DNA from: Candidatus Roizmanbacteria bacterium GW2011_GWC1_37_12
Lineage (GTDB): Bacteria; Patescibacteriota; Microgenomatia; UBA1406; GWC2-37-13
Assembly (NCBI GenBank): GCA_000991135.1
Contig: LBST01000004.1
Coordinates: 1-64,000 of the forward strand
Length of the DNA stretch: 64,000 nucleotides
Direction: 5' to 3'
The notes below the pieces were generated by a model. That model saw only the letters and a list, made by a program, of their open reading frames with translations, did no database searches and was not told the origin of the DNA. Below are positions 1-7,513 of the stretch, in pieces. Position numbers and translations under genes: made by a program. The stretch's first letter is position 1. Every line of letters begins with the position of its first letter.

Positions 1-133
1 GGATACTTTAATCATACTAAAATTATGAAATATTAACTTTGGAGCATTATATCAATTTAAAGTAGTTAATTCAGACCCATTTTTTGAAACTTAAGCCTAC
101 TTTGTATTAATTAATAGAAGGGAGGTGAAAAAT

Positions 134-490
134 ATGAAAAACAAAATTTTAACTTTAAGTTTAATGGGGCTAGTTCTTAGCGGGCTATTTCTTGCTCCAA
201 AAGATGTTGATGCCTACAGAGGCGATCCGGCCATCAAAGGTCCTTATTATTCTGAAGAAAGACACGCAGCTATGGAGAAAGCTTTTGAGTCAAACGACTA
301 CAATGCCTGGAAAAATCTGATGAACGGCAAAGGAAGAGTTCCCCAAGTTGTCAACAAAGACAATTTTTCTAAATTTGCCCAAATTCATAAATTAGTCGAG
401 CAGGGAAAGACTGCTGAAGCGAATAAAATAAAAGCGGAATTAGGACTAGGTTTAAGAAATGGAACGAGTTATAGAATGGGAAATAAATGA
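134..490 (+). CDS. Small secreted protein with DYNAW-type motif
   Basis: Protein of 118 residues that I recognise only as a type common in CPR genomes; function unknown. Residues 1-28 are a signal peptide (basic MKNK start, hydrophobic core, cleavage near VDA-Y). The mature part carries a motif SNDYNAWKNLM and an Ala/Lys-rich helix ending ELGLGL. I chose the ATG at 134 because a full GGAGGTG Shine-Dalgarno lies 7 nt upstream; the GTG at 125 falls inside that site. It stands directly before an ECF sigma gene and its membrane partner, so it may be a target of that system. Upstream, TGAAACTT near 86-93 loosely resembles an ECF -35 element. The exported nature is well supported; the role is not known. 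Confidence 0.8.
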   Translation: MKNKILTLSLMGLVLSGLFLAPKDVDAYRGDPAIKGPYYSEERHAAMEKAFESNDYNAWKNLMNGKGRVPQVVNKDNFSKFAQIHKLVEQGKTAEANKIKAELGLGLRNGTSYRMGNK

Positions 491-503
491 ACTATTGTTC
501 ATT

Positions 504-534
504 GCCGGCCCCGACGCTACGTCGGGGTTTCGGC
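504..534. repeat. GC-rich palindromic hairpin
   Basis: CCCCGACG (509-516), loop CTA, CGTCGGGG (520-527) form a perfect 8-bp stem, and GCCG/CGGC can extend it outside. It stands out in AT-rich DNA and resembles other CCCGAC..GTCGGG palindromes in this window (23350-23366, 39825-39842). It could act as a terminator for the upstream gene, but there is no proper T tract, so a dispersed repeat is as likely. Confidence 0.6.
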
Positions 535-558
535 ATGGGAAAAATAGTAAAATAATAT

Positions 559-948
559 ATGTCAGATGAAGAATTGATTACAAAAATAAGGACAAAAGAC
601 AAAGAACTGTATGCGGAAATCATCAGAAGGTATGAAGCAAAACTTTTAAGATACGCCAACTATTTAATCAACGATAAAGATAAGGCGGCCGATATTGTTC
701 AGGAGGCTTTTATTAAGGCCTATATCAATCTTAACGGATTTGAAGTTAAGAAAAAGTTTTCCAGTTGGATATATAGGATCGTCCACAATCAGGCGGTTAA
801 TTTTATTAAAAAAAATAAAAAAGAAGTTCCACTGATTGAAGCGATTGACCTGTCCGGCGGAAAAAATGTTGAAATAGATTTTGAAAAAAAAGGAGATGAT
901 AAAAATGGTACACAACTGTTTAGAACAAATTCCAATTATCTATTCTGA
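559..948 (+). CDS. ECF sigma factor, region 2 half (frameshifted from region 4)
   Basis: N-terminal half of an extracytoplasmic-function sigma-70 factor, which binds core RNA polymerase and the -10 element. Residues about 8-95 are a clear sigma region 2, including DKAADIVQEAFIKAY and FSSWIYRIVHNQAVNFIKK. The reading frame ends soon after region 2 with an unrelated tail. Region 4 continues in the +1 frame from about 890, just after a run of eight A (884-891). Joined, the two halves would give about 175 residues, the normal size of an ECF factor. Possible explanations are transcriptional slippage on the A run, programmed frameshifting, a true split into two subunits, a recent mutation, or a sequencing error. 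No Shine-Dalgarno precedes ATG 559. Confidence 0.85.
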   Translation: MSDEELITKIRTKDKELYAEIIRRYEAKLLRYANYLINDKDKAADIVQEAFIKAYINLNGFEVKKKFSSWIYRIVHNQAVNFIKKNKKEVPLIEAIDLSGGKNVEIDFEKKGDDKNGTQLFRTNSNYLF

Positions 949-1087
949 ATCTTTAGCTCTTTTTTTCCTTGACGAAAAGTCCTATGAGGAGATAAGCGAT
1001 ATTTTAAGAATTCCCATGGGGACAGTGGCCGTGAGAATAAATCGTGCTAAAATTTATATGAAAAAAATATGCGAAACAAAAAAATAA
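905..1087 (+). CDS. ECF sigma factor, region 4 half
   Basis: About 60 residues forming sigma region 4.2, the helix-turn-helix that reads the -35 element: LEQIPIIYSESLALFF, then YEEISDILRIPMGTVAVRINR, then a basic tail. It lies one frame away from the region 2 half and overlaps it. ATG 905 has an AGGAG (891-895) nine nt upstream, so it could be translated alone; TTG 881 is another in-frame start. The Shine-Dalgarno is formed partly by the end of the A8 run. Its stop overlaps the start of the next gene by 19 nt, which suggests translational coupling to the membrane protein that probably regulates it. Confidence 0.75.
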   Translation: MVHNCLEQIPIIYSESLALFFLDEKSYEEISDILRIPMGTVAVRINRAKIYMKKICETKK

Positions 1088-1548
1088 ACATTACTGAAAA
1101 AGTAATGAAAAAAATCAAAAACGAAAAAATTACAATGAGGCCGAAGTGGTATTTTTGGCTGGGATCGGCCGTTTTATTTGCCGCGATTGTCAGTTTAATG
1201 ATTGTTACAGTTTTTTTAATCAGTCTGATCACTTTTTCATTAAGAAACCGCGGGGGTCCGATGGCCATAGTTAGATATCAGCAAATCGTCAGTAACTTTC
1301 CTTGGTGGGCGGTAGTTGTTTCAATTTTGGGACTGATTTCAGGAATAACTCTCTTGAAAAAATACGATTTTTCCTACAAAAAAAACTTTTGGTTGGTTGC
1401 GGGAGGATTTGTATTAGCTGTTATTTTGGCAGGAATTCTGATAGATATTTTGGGATTTGACAATATATGGATTAGAAGAGGACCGATGAAAAAATTCTAT
1501 CAGCAATACCGTTTATCTCCTCATCAATACAGAAATCAAAGGTTATAA
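1069..1548 (+). CDS. Membrane protein following ECF sigma; candidate anti-sigma factor
   Basis: Protein of 159 residues with a short basic cytoplasmic N-terminus (about 1-25) and three hydrophobic segments (about 28-57, 78-97 and 105-128), then a short basic tail. I recognise no named domain, and the N-terminus is too short for a classic zinc-binding anti-sigma fold. Position decides the proposal: it overlaps the end of the sigma gene, an arrangement typical of ECF sigma/anti-sigma pairs. It would hold the sigma factor at the membrane until an envelope signal arrives. This is inference from context only. Confidence 0.6.
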   Translation: MRNKKINITEKVMKKIKNEKITMRPKWYFWLGSAVLFAAIVSLMIVTVFLISLITFSLRNRGGPMAIVRYQQIVSNFPWWAVVVSILGLISGITLLKKYDFSYKKNFWLVAGGFVLAVILAGILIDILGFDNIWIRRGPMKKFYQQYRLSPHQYRNQRL

Positions 1549-1573
1549 AATAATTAACCGATTGAGATTTGTG

Positions 1574-2335
1574 TTATTTGCAGTAATCACTGGTTTTTCC
1601 GCTTTGGTAGTCGGAGGACGGGAGAGACAAAATAGTTGATCTATCTTTGGGTGATATCCAGTCAAACCAACAGACAGCATAACTTTCGATTTCGTAAGTA
1701 TGTTTATCCGCCCAAACCGGATTCTTTGACGACTCATTTTTTTGCCTATAGTCGTATACCCCCCAGTCGACAAATGTGTTAAAACCTTTTAACTCAATTG
1801 GTCCGCCTCGGGTTAATCCTACGGCAGTGGCAATAACTTCGCTTTGTTTTACTTTTATGGGGGGATAAACTTCTGTCGTCCGGGAATCCAGTCCCTTGGG
1901 AAGGGGAAACTTTTCCGCAATTTTTTGAAACTTAGGGGTAAGGGTAAGCAGATGTCCGAAACGATATTTGATTCCGCAGGGGTGGGAAAAATCAAACGTA
2001 TATTGGATTTCTCCGTTTACCGGATAACGGGCACCGGCAGTTACTTCGGAATCATAGGGAGCGATGACTTTGATTTCGTCAGGTCGTGAATTGTCAAACC
2101 TGAAACCCCCGTGTGGTTTATATTCTCCGCCCCGATCCTGTCCGGGATAAAGGATGGACGTGGCGCGACTCAGATCGACAGGCATTTTGAAAATAAACGG
2201 CGACGGGCAGACTGTTTTTGATTGAGTGAGTTTTTTGACAAGAGGTGGAGGAAGAACTTTTTCCGGAGTCCTGATTATCCCGGCAATTATGAAAAGAACA
2301 AACCCAAGTAGAATAATAAGCAAGACTTTTTTCAT
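1574..2335 (-). CDS. Membrane-anchored M23/LytM-like domain protein, probably non-catalytic
   Basis: About 253 residues with an N-terminal signal anchor (residues 4-25). The body looks like a duplicated-hybrid-motif (M23 endopeptidase) fold: YKPHGGFRFDN corresponds to the HxxxD zinc motif and YRFGHLLTL to the second His motif. The usual HxH spacing is not clear, so it may bind glycan or peptidoglycan rather than cleave it. Four Cys are present outside the membrane (CPSP, HPCG, AVCW and a C-terminal CK). ATG 2335 is preferred to GTG 2344 because it begins right at the anchor; neither has a clear ribosome binding site. It is convergent with the sigma operon. Confidence 0.55.
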   Translation of the reverse strand: MKKVLLIILLGFVLFIIAGIIRTPEKVLPPPLVKKLTQSKTVCPSPFIFKMPVDLSRATSILYPGQDRGGEYKPHGGFRFDNSRPDEIKVIAPYDSEVTAGARYPVNGEIQYTFDFSHPCGIKYRFGHLLTLTPKFQKIAEKFPLPKGLDSRTTEVYPPIKVKQSEVIATAVGLTRGGPIELKGFNTFVDWGVYDYRQKNESSKNPVWADKHTYEIESYAVCWFDWISPKDRSTILSLPSSDYQSGKTSDYCK

Positions 2336-2370
2336 TAAATTCACTATAACATAAACTTTAAAGGGAACCT

Positions 2371-3042
2371 TTAAGATAATCGTCTTTTAGCCATTTCTAT
2401 TCTTTTCGAGTAAGTAATATTCCAATGAAGAAGAAATCTCAATATACTTCCTTCTTTATTAAAAGGATTTTTAAAATAGTTTTTTCTAAACTTGTCTTGA
2501 GCTGTAATCACTCCTCTCGGATTATCCACTCTATTAATAGAATATTTATCAGCAAAATATTCAATAGACCATCTGATTATTTGGATGCAGATTAGACTAA
2601 AAAATATTGAAACTAAAAAAGAGCCAAGTAAATTTAGTTCAAATACTTTAATTAAATAAAGTCCGGAAAAGATAAAAACAAGCTCAATGATAAAAGCTTC
2701 GAGATTGTGCCAGAGGACGCAGTGCCCAGCTTCATGAAGAATCACCCACTCGAGTTCGTCTCTGTTTAGATTTTTATACAGGCCTTCGGACAATATCATC
2801 TTCGGCCAAAAGGGCAAACCGGCCATCAGACCGTACATCTTTTTATCGTGAAATAAAGTTATATTCAAGAGTGATAATCCGGTTTTTTTCTTGACTGTTT
2901 TATTAATCCAAGAATCTTTAATAGAAGAGGTTTTAATTTTTTTACCAACAATCAGTTTTGAAAAACTATATATCTGAAACCAGTTAGTAATTATTAGAAA
3001 GATAATAATAAATATAATTACTTTTATAATAAACAGGTCCAT
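2371..3042 (-). CDS. M48-family integral membrane zinc metalloprotease
   Basis: Protein of 223 residues. Residues 5-22 are a transmembrane anchor. ILHEAGHCVLWH (around residue 100) carries the HExxH zinc motif, and EYFADKYS about 60 residues later supplies the third ligand Glu with the AD pair typical of the M48 (HtpX/Ste24/Oma1) family. Two hydrophobic stretches sit between these motifs. M48 proteases degrade damaged membrane proteins or process peptides at the membrane. It is encoded 26 nt upstream of the M23-like gene on the same strand and may be cotranscribed with it. The family is clear; the substrate is unknown. Confidence 0.85.
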   Translation of the reverse strand: MDLFIIKVIIFIIIFLIITNWFQIYSFSKLIVGKKIKTSSIKDSWINKTVKKKTGLSLLNITLFHDKKMYGLMAGLPFWPKMILSEGLYKNLNRDELEWVILHEAGHCVLWHNLEAFIIELVFIFSGLYLIKVFELNLLGSFLVSIFFSLICIQIIRWSIEYFADKYSINRVDNPRGVITAQDKFRKNYFKNPFNKEGSILRFLLHWNITYSKRIEMAKRRLS

Positions 3043-3109
3043 TATGGTTAATTATATTACATAGAATTATATAACCTGATTTTCTCCATTTCTTGCCTTA
3101 TTTGTTGAA

Positions 3110-4123
3110 CTAATTAAAAGTGGCGAAAAGATTTTTTATGCCCTCCCAAAATTTTTGTAGAGGTGACAGGGTGCCTTTAATGAAAGTGGTGATGGGGCCA
3201 ATAGTTCCAGATTTCGTAAATGAAAATGATGCATCGCTGTCATCATCGGCAACAGGGTTATCGCTTTCATAAATGATAACCCTAAGCATATAGCCACCGC
3301 CCTCTTTCGCCTTTAGAGCATTAAGTGTTTTTGGATCTTGATAGCTGTCGATATTAACGCTTATCGAAACTTTATCGCCATTTACATTTAATGATTCTCG
3401 CCCGATAGTTTCCCCCAAGAGTTTGCCGTCTTGCCAAAGTTGAAGGGCGGATTCATATTGAATTAGCTTATAAGGATCTAGATCGCTATAAGAAAACTGA
3501 ACATTTGCTCCCTTGCCGAGCTCAAAGGTCTCCCCTCCGTTTGGAGTGATGAGGGTAACATGAGGCTTTCCGCTCGGAGGGCCGGCGGTAAAAGTAAAAT
3601 CGCTGTCGCTTTCGTCAACTGCAACTAATTTCCCGTCGAGTAAAGCCACCACACGTACACGGTATCCGGACCCGGCTGTGGCAACAAAGTAATTTGATGG
3701 TGTCCCTCCGCCAACATAGTAAGCTCCAGCCTGATATTGGGGCATACCAAAACCAGTCTCAATATTTTTAAAACTGAATGCTTGGGGACTTGCGTTTATA
3801 TTTCCAACCTTTTTGCCGTTTCGCCAAAGCTCCAGCTGGAACTCGTACTTCCCGTCCTTGCTTTTGTCGAGATAAATTGAAAAAGGGATTTTCTGAAAGG
3901 CTCCGTCAAGGGCAATACTTTCGCCGCCATTGGGAGAAATAACTCGCACGTAATAAGCCGGGGCCACAAGGCCAATTCCCCGAGGTATCTGACTAGGTTG
4001 GGTTTGGAGTTGAATCGTTTTCGGAATGTTGTATTGTATTCCCTGGGTAATTGACATCAGAGGAATAAGAAAGAGAAGAGAAATGCTAAAGATTACAGCC
4101 GATACGTAACCTAAAGATCTCAT
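3110..4123 (-). CDS. Secreted protein with two Ig-like (Kre9/KNH-type) repeats
   Basis: About 337 residues. A signal peptide occupies residues 1-27. Two homologous domains of about 110 residues begin with VISPNGGES and LITPNGGET, the hallmark of the Kre9/KNH-like Ig repeats frequent in CPR surface proteins; each ends with a DESDSDFTF or DDDSDASFSF strand. The C-terminus is amphipathic without a sorting signal. ATG 4123 was chosen because a TATAAT lies exactly 6 nt upstream (4130-4135, minus), which predicts a leaderless transcript, and because a longer start would overlap the divergent gene at 4221. Likely a cell-surface or adhesion protein. Confidence 0.75.
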   Translation of the reverse strand: MRSLGYVSAVIFSISLLFLIPLMSITQGIQYNIPKTIQLQTQPSQIPRGIGLVAPAYYVRVISPNGGESIALDGAFQKIPFSIYLDKSKDGKYEFQLELWRNGKKVGNINASPQAFSFKNIETGFGMPQYQAGAYYVGGGTPSNYFVATAGSGYRVRVVALLDGKLVAVDESDSDFTFTAGPPSGKPHVTLITPNGGETFELGKGANVQFSYSDLDPYKLIQYESALQLWQDGKLLGETIGRESLNVNGDKVSISVNIDSYQDPKTLNALKAKEGGGYMLRVIIYESDNPVADDDSDASFSFTKSGTIGPITTFIKGTLSPLQKFWEGIKNLFATFN

Positions 4124-4220
4124 TTCCACATTATACTCTTCTTGCCATACTGATTCTATTCTGATGAATTGGCCACCTGTGGATATTCTCGGCGATTGAT
4201 GGTATACTTGATCTATCCAA

Positions 4221-4454
4221 ATGGCAGATAAAAAATACAGTAATCCGTGCCCACGCTGCGGAAAAGAAAGAATATTCGTCAAAACATGGAAAGAAAAAAT
4301 AGGATATTCAACAATTACGACTACAGAGACTGCCTGTCCGGATAAAGAATGTCAAAAAATCGTCGTCAAGGGCAATAAAAACCAAAAAGACAAATACGAA
4401 GCTGCCCAGTTAAGGCGAAAACAAGGCTTCAACCGCCACAAAAAATCCCGCTAG
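4221..4454 (+). CDS. Small zinc-ribbon protein
   Basis: 77 residues. CPRCGKE (residues 10-16) and CPDKEC (39-44) provide four Cys for a single zinc ribbon, followed by a strongly basic tail rich in Lys, Arg and Gln. Such a protein probably binds nucleic acid or the ribosome, but I know no characterised relative. It overlaps the 3' end of the convergent nitroreductase gene by 4 nt. No Shine-Dalgarno is visible before ATG 4221. Confidence 0.7.
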   Translation: MADKKYSNPCPRCGKERIFVKTWKEKIGYSTITTTETACPDKECQKIVVKGNKNQKDKYEAAQLRRKQGFNRHKKSR

Positions 4455-5029
4455 ATTTTTTTCGCAAAATCTTCTTTTCTTGGGCGCGGATCCAATTCTC
4501 TTTTGAGCAAAGATTGATCGATAACTGCGTAGTCGCCCAACTTTCCTAAAGCGATAATAACAAACGGGTTATGGGCTTTTTCAATATTTAACAATTTTAT
4601 CAACTTTTTTTCGTCAAACTCGCCCATCTGGCGGGTATAGTAACCCAAATGCTGGGCCTGAAGCGTCAACGACATCACTGCTGCTCCAAGGTCATGACGA
4701 AAGTAAGCTTTTCTGCCTTTTACTTTTTCGATAAAACAAGCAACGACTAAAATCGGTGCTTTTTCGGCATAACGATTGTATTCTCCCAGACAAGAAACGA
4801 TTTTTTCAAAAGACTGCTCGCCTTTTTTTGCCCAGTAAAAATACCAAGGCTGAAAATTCCACCCCGAGGGTGTCCAGCGGGCGGCTTCGAAAATTGAGCT
4901 TATGTCTTTTTCCGGAATTGGTTGACTAGAAAAATGCCTCGGGCTGAATCGCTCTTCAATCTCCTTGATGACAGAATAGCGGGGTTGGGGTTTTCTAATT
5001 TTAAAGATATCTTCTTTTGTTGCCTTCAT
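4451..5029 (-). CDS. Nitroreductase-family FMN oxidoreductase
   Basis: 192 residues. RFSPRHFSSQPIPEKDI near residue 28 is the classic N-terminal nitroreductase signature (R-S-x-R-x-F with FMN phosphate contact), followed by AARWTPSGWNFQPW (Ser/Asn FMN contacts). Later HDLGAAVMSLTLQAQHLGY and a C-terminal IIALGKLGDY-type strand match the fold. Such enzymes use NAD(P)H to reduce quinones, nitro compounds or flavins. It lies 5 nt downstream of the next gene on the same strand, so the two are probably cotranscribed. The substrate cannot be told. Confidence 0.88.
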   Translation of the reverse strand: MKATKEDIFKIRKPQPRYSVIKEIEERFSPRHFSSQPIPEKDISSIFEAARWTPSGWNFQPWYFYWAKKGEQSFEKIVSCLGEYNRYAEKAPILVVACFIEKVKGRKAYFRHDLGAAVMSLTLQAQHLGYYTRQMGEFDEKKLIKLLNIEKAHNPFVIIALGKLGDYAVIDQSLLKRELDPRPRKEDFAKKI

Positions 5030-5034
5030 GTTTT

Positions 5035-5727
5035 TTACAAACTCCTTACTGCTTGTTCAACATCAGGCGAGGTGCCTTTGAAGTGGACTTTGCCGTTTTG
5101 GACTTCCAATTTCTCGATATTATAGCTGGGCTGCCTTTCCTTGATCACCGATTCGACTAAATCATTAATTCCGGGGCCGTATTGATTAACTAGGTTTTGC
5201 GGAACAGGAATGTTCGCGATGTTGGCTGATTGAATATTGACATGTCCAAGGTTGTTGATGATTGAACCCGACGCTTTAAGATAAACAGGAATGTTGATAT
5301 TGGGAATCTTAAATTTTGCCGCCGCTTTGACGACGTCCTGGTAAGAAACTCCTAAGACCACTAAATAGTTAACGGCGTCGTTATAGTTAACAATCGCTGT
5401 TCCTTCAACCGAACCGTCACGATTAACTCTAATCTGGACATTGCGAAAAGGAAAATAAATATATTGCTTACGACGGTTATCAGCAGCGGCTGTCAACTCC
5501 GAGCTGTTAAAATATTGGTCGACCGGGTGAGCTCCGGAAACGATCAAAGTTCTACCTGTCCCTGAATTTGTAGGGAGGGCTTCAAATTTGACATCAAGTT
5601 TGGAATACATCGACTTTAGATCAGCTTGGGTATAAGTAATACCAAGATTTTTTGCTTGGGAAAAATAAAAAAACGCTCCGCCAATCAAAAGACCAAAAAA
5701 CAAAAAAAGAGAAAGAATAAGTTTCAT
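5035..5727 (-). CDS. Membrane-anchored protein of unknown function
   Basis: 230 residues with an N-terminal signal anchor (residues 2-22) and an extracytoplasmic, mostly beta-type body. No cysteines, no catalytic motif and no domain that I can name with confidence. The C-terminal strand pattern (KLEVQNGKVHFKG) loosely recalls lipid-binding families such as DUF2993, but this is weak. It sits in a minus-strand run with nitroreductase downstream and the exonuclease gene upstream; TATAAT lies 11 nt before ATG. Confidence 0.6.
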   Translation of the reverse strand: MKLILSLFLFFGLLIGGAFFYFSQAKNLGITYTQADLKSMYSKLDVKFEALPTNSGTGRTLIVSGAHPVDQYFNSSELTAAADNRRKQYIYFPFRNVQIRVNRDGSVEGTAIVNYNDAVNYLVVLGVSYQDVVKAAAKFKIPNINIPVYLKASGSIINNLGHVNIQSANIANIPVPQNLVNQYGPGINDLVESVIKERQPSYNIEKLEVQNGKVHFKGTSPDVEQAVRSL

Positions 5728-5744
5728 AGGATGCGATTATTATA

Positions 5745-6323
5745 TCAAAACGGCAGGGTCAACGGAATATCTTTCGTCTCCTGATTTTCTAGATACTTTT
5801 TCCAGTCAACTTTGATTGACATTTTCCCACCCGGAGTCAAATAAAAAATCTCCCCTGTTTTTACCCCGTATTCAAAAAGCTCCCTTGTAAACATGACGTC
5901 GTCCAGGCAGTATTTTTTCAACTCGTCGATCCTGCCTTCGTTATACAAATTTATAGCCTGAAAACCGTGGCCGGTTTTTTTCTTGCCCAAAGTCGCTCCG
6001 ATGACTTCGTTTAAAGAAATCCTCCGTCCGATTTTTTCTTTGATGTCGTCGAGGATGTCAAAAGGAGTAAAGACGTCGACGCGGCCGGGATAATAAGACT
6101 GAAGAACAAGGATGTCAAAGTTGGCGACGTTATAACCGATGATATATGAGGCGGCCTCAAGAATCGGAAACAGCTGATTGAGTTCTTTTTCTTCAAATAC
6201 TTTGCCCTGCGACTCTTTGTAATCGTAAATGGCAACAACTGTTATGCCCAGTTTTTTTGGATCATCATAATCACGAAAGCTGTATTTGGTCTCAAGATCG
6301 AGAACGACCGGAAATTTTTTCAT
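5745..6323 (-). CDS. RNase H-like 3'-5' exonuclease (DEDD superfamily, YprB-like)
   Basis: About 192 residues. VVLDLETK (residues 4-11) holds exonuclease motif I (DxE), YNVANFDI near residue 85 is motif II and YCLDDVMFT near residue 150 is motif III, so the DEDD acidic set appears complete. This group acts on 3' ends of DNA or RNA. ATG 6323 begins 1 nt after the stop of the upstream gene (stop at 6325), which suggests coupled translation; a longer in-frame start would run into that gene. Confidence 0.75.
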   Translation of the reverse strand: MKKFPVVLDLETKYSFRDYDDPKKLGITVVAIYDYKESQGKVFEEKELNQLFPILEAASYIIGYNVANFDILVLQSYYPGRVDVFTPFDILDDIKEKIGRRISLNEVIGATLGKKKTGHGFQAINLYNEGRIDELKKYCLDDVMFTRELFEYGVKTGEIFYLTPGGKMSIKVDWKKYLENQETKDIPLTLPF

Positions 6324-6324
6324 A

Positions 6325-6720
6325 TTAATTGGTTTTCTTTTTTTTTGCCTCTTTAAAGATCTCGACCTCAAGCAGACTCTGGCGGGGAATTCTTTCCCAA
6401 TGCAGGTTAATCCTATTCAAGTCTTGCTGGTATTTTGCATAGATGTCGTCAAATACCTTCATGAATAAGTCCTTATTCTTGGCTGTCAACCGGTAAAATT
6501 CTTTCTGGAAAAACTCATCCAGTTTTCCTAGGCTCCACAGTGTTTTCACAAATTGCTCATTATTGAGGTTGACGGCTGACAGATCCCCCTGGATTGGCCT
6601 GACTTTAAACTTCATCATCTGAACTTCCTCGTACATTTCCGTAAACGGCGGCTTCTTGTCTAAAGATTTTTTAAAATCGCTGATTAAGTCTAAAATGTCC
6701 TTGTCTGTTCTTTTCTTCAT
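6325..6720 (-). CDS. Hypothetical cytoplasmic helical protein
   Basis: 131 residues, mostly charged and helical, with no signal peptide, Cys motif or named domain. It is the first gene of a pair with the exonuclease at 5745-6323 (1 nt between stop and start). Its start lies only 16 bp from the divergent GatB/YqeY gene, and the shared gap holds overlapping -10 elements. Function unknown; the coupling suggests a partner or regulator of the exonuclease. Confidence 0.65.
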   Translation of the reverse strand: MKKRTDKDILDLISDFKKSLDKKPPFTEMYEEVQMMKFKVRPIQGDLSAVNLNNEQFVKTLWSLGKLDEFFQKEFYRLTAKNKDLFMKVFDDIYAKYQQDLNRINLHWERIPRQSLLEVEIFKEAKKKKTN

Positions 6721-6736
6721 AGGCTATAATTATTAT
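6721..6736. promoter_or_regulatory. 16-bp divergent promoter with shared palindromic -10
   Basis: The gap between two divergent ATGs reads AGGCTATAATTATTAT. On the plus strand TATAAT (6725-6730) is followed by 6 nt and then ATG 6737. On the minus strand overlapping TATAAT/AATTAT-type hexamers face the gene starting at 6720. No ribosome binding site fits in either direction, so both mRNAs should be leaderless or nearly so, and the two promoters cannot be occupied together. Confidence 0.65.
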
Positions 6737-7162
6737 ATGTTGAGGCAAAAATTACAAGACGATTCTCTGGCCGCCCTAAAAACCGGCGACAAAGAAAAGC
6801 TCTCTGTCCTTCGCTTTATTATAGCGCAAATCAAAAACAAGGAAATTGACAAAAATCCGCCAGCTGGCGGAGAACTCAATGACGAAGAAACATTAGTGGT
6901 CTTAAAAAAGATTGCCAAAGAACTAAAAGAATCGATTGAAGCCTTTGAAAAGGGGAATAGACCTGATCTGGTTAAGGAAAATAAAAAACAGCTTGTGGTT
7001 GTTTCTCAATACTTGCCAGCGGAAATAACCGAGGAAGAATTAAAAAAAGAAATTGAAAAGATAATTGCTGATAATAAGGCTATCTACGATCAAAACCCCA
7101 AGGCGATTATTGGTATTTGCATGAAACAACTTAAAGCAAAGGCAGACCGTCCCGAATCATGA
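6737..7162 (+). CDS. GatB/YqeY-domain protein
   Basis: 141 residues matching the YqeY family: LRQKLQDDSLAALKTGDKEKLSVLRFI at the N-terminus (split here by no gap) and a C-terminal helical domain related to the tail of GatB, which contacts tRNA in the amidotransferase. YqeY proteins are stand-alone and their role is poorly known. ATG 6737 is supported by TATAAT 6 nt upstream and by family length. Residues 39-44 (NPPAGG) are encoded by a perfect palindrome CCGCCAGCTGGCGG, which looks like an in-frame repeat insertion. Confidence 0.85.
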   Translation: MLRQKLQDDSLAALKTGDKEKLSVLRFIIAQIKNKEIDKNPPAGGELNDEETLVVLKKIAKELKESIEAFEKGNRPDLVKENKKQLVVVSQYLPAEITEEELKKEIEKIIADNKAIYDQNPKAIIGICMKQLKAKADRPES

Positions 7163-7177
7163 AAGCACTGTCTACTT

Positions 7178-7513
7178 ATGGAAATCATTAAAAAACTTTT
7201 TTTTGCTCTGTTAATTATTTTTCTATTTTCTTCTCTCGCGCCCAATGTCTTTAATTATCGAAATAAGCTGACATTTTACCAGCAAACAAAAAAAGACTTG
7301 GAGGAAGAAGAAAAACGCTCCATCGAACTGAAAACCGAGATTGTCAAGAAAAAAAGCGCAGACGAAGTGGAAAAAACCATCAGAAATAAGCTCAATCTGT
7401 TGAAGAAAAACGAAATCGCCCTCATCGTCCCCTCACCCTCCCTGTTTCCTAAAGTGACGCCGACTCCTGTCCTTGCCAACTGGCAGATGTGGTGGCAGGT
7501 GTTTTTTAAGTAG
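7178..7513 (+). CDS. FtsB/DivIC-like septum formation initiator
   Basis: 111 residues: a short cytoplasmic end, one transmembrane helix (residues 6-24), then a coiled coil (about 30-75) ending in IRNKLNLLKKNEIALIV, the conserved end of the FtsB/DivIC family, and a Pro-rich tail with VTPTP. These proteins bridge the early and late division proteins FtsQ and FtsL in the periplasmic space. It follows the GatB/YqeY gene by 15 nt and is probably in the same transcript. Confidence 0.8.
   Translation: MEIIKKLFFALLIIFLFSSLAPNVFNYRNKLTFYQQTKKDLEEEEKRSIELKTEIVKKKSADEVEKTIRNKLNLLKKNEIALIVPSPSLFPKVTPTPVLANWQMWWQVFFK

Noticed and set aside
3110-4282. Longer reading frame starting at 4282 for the Ig-repeat protein
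   Set aside because: It would cross its own TATAAT box and overlap the divergent zinc-ribbon gene; the signal peptide begins at the ATG at 4123.
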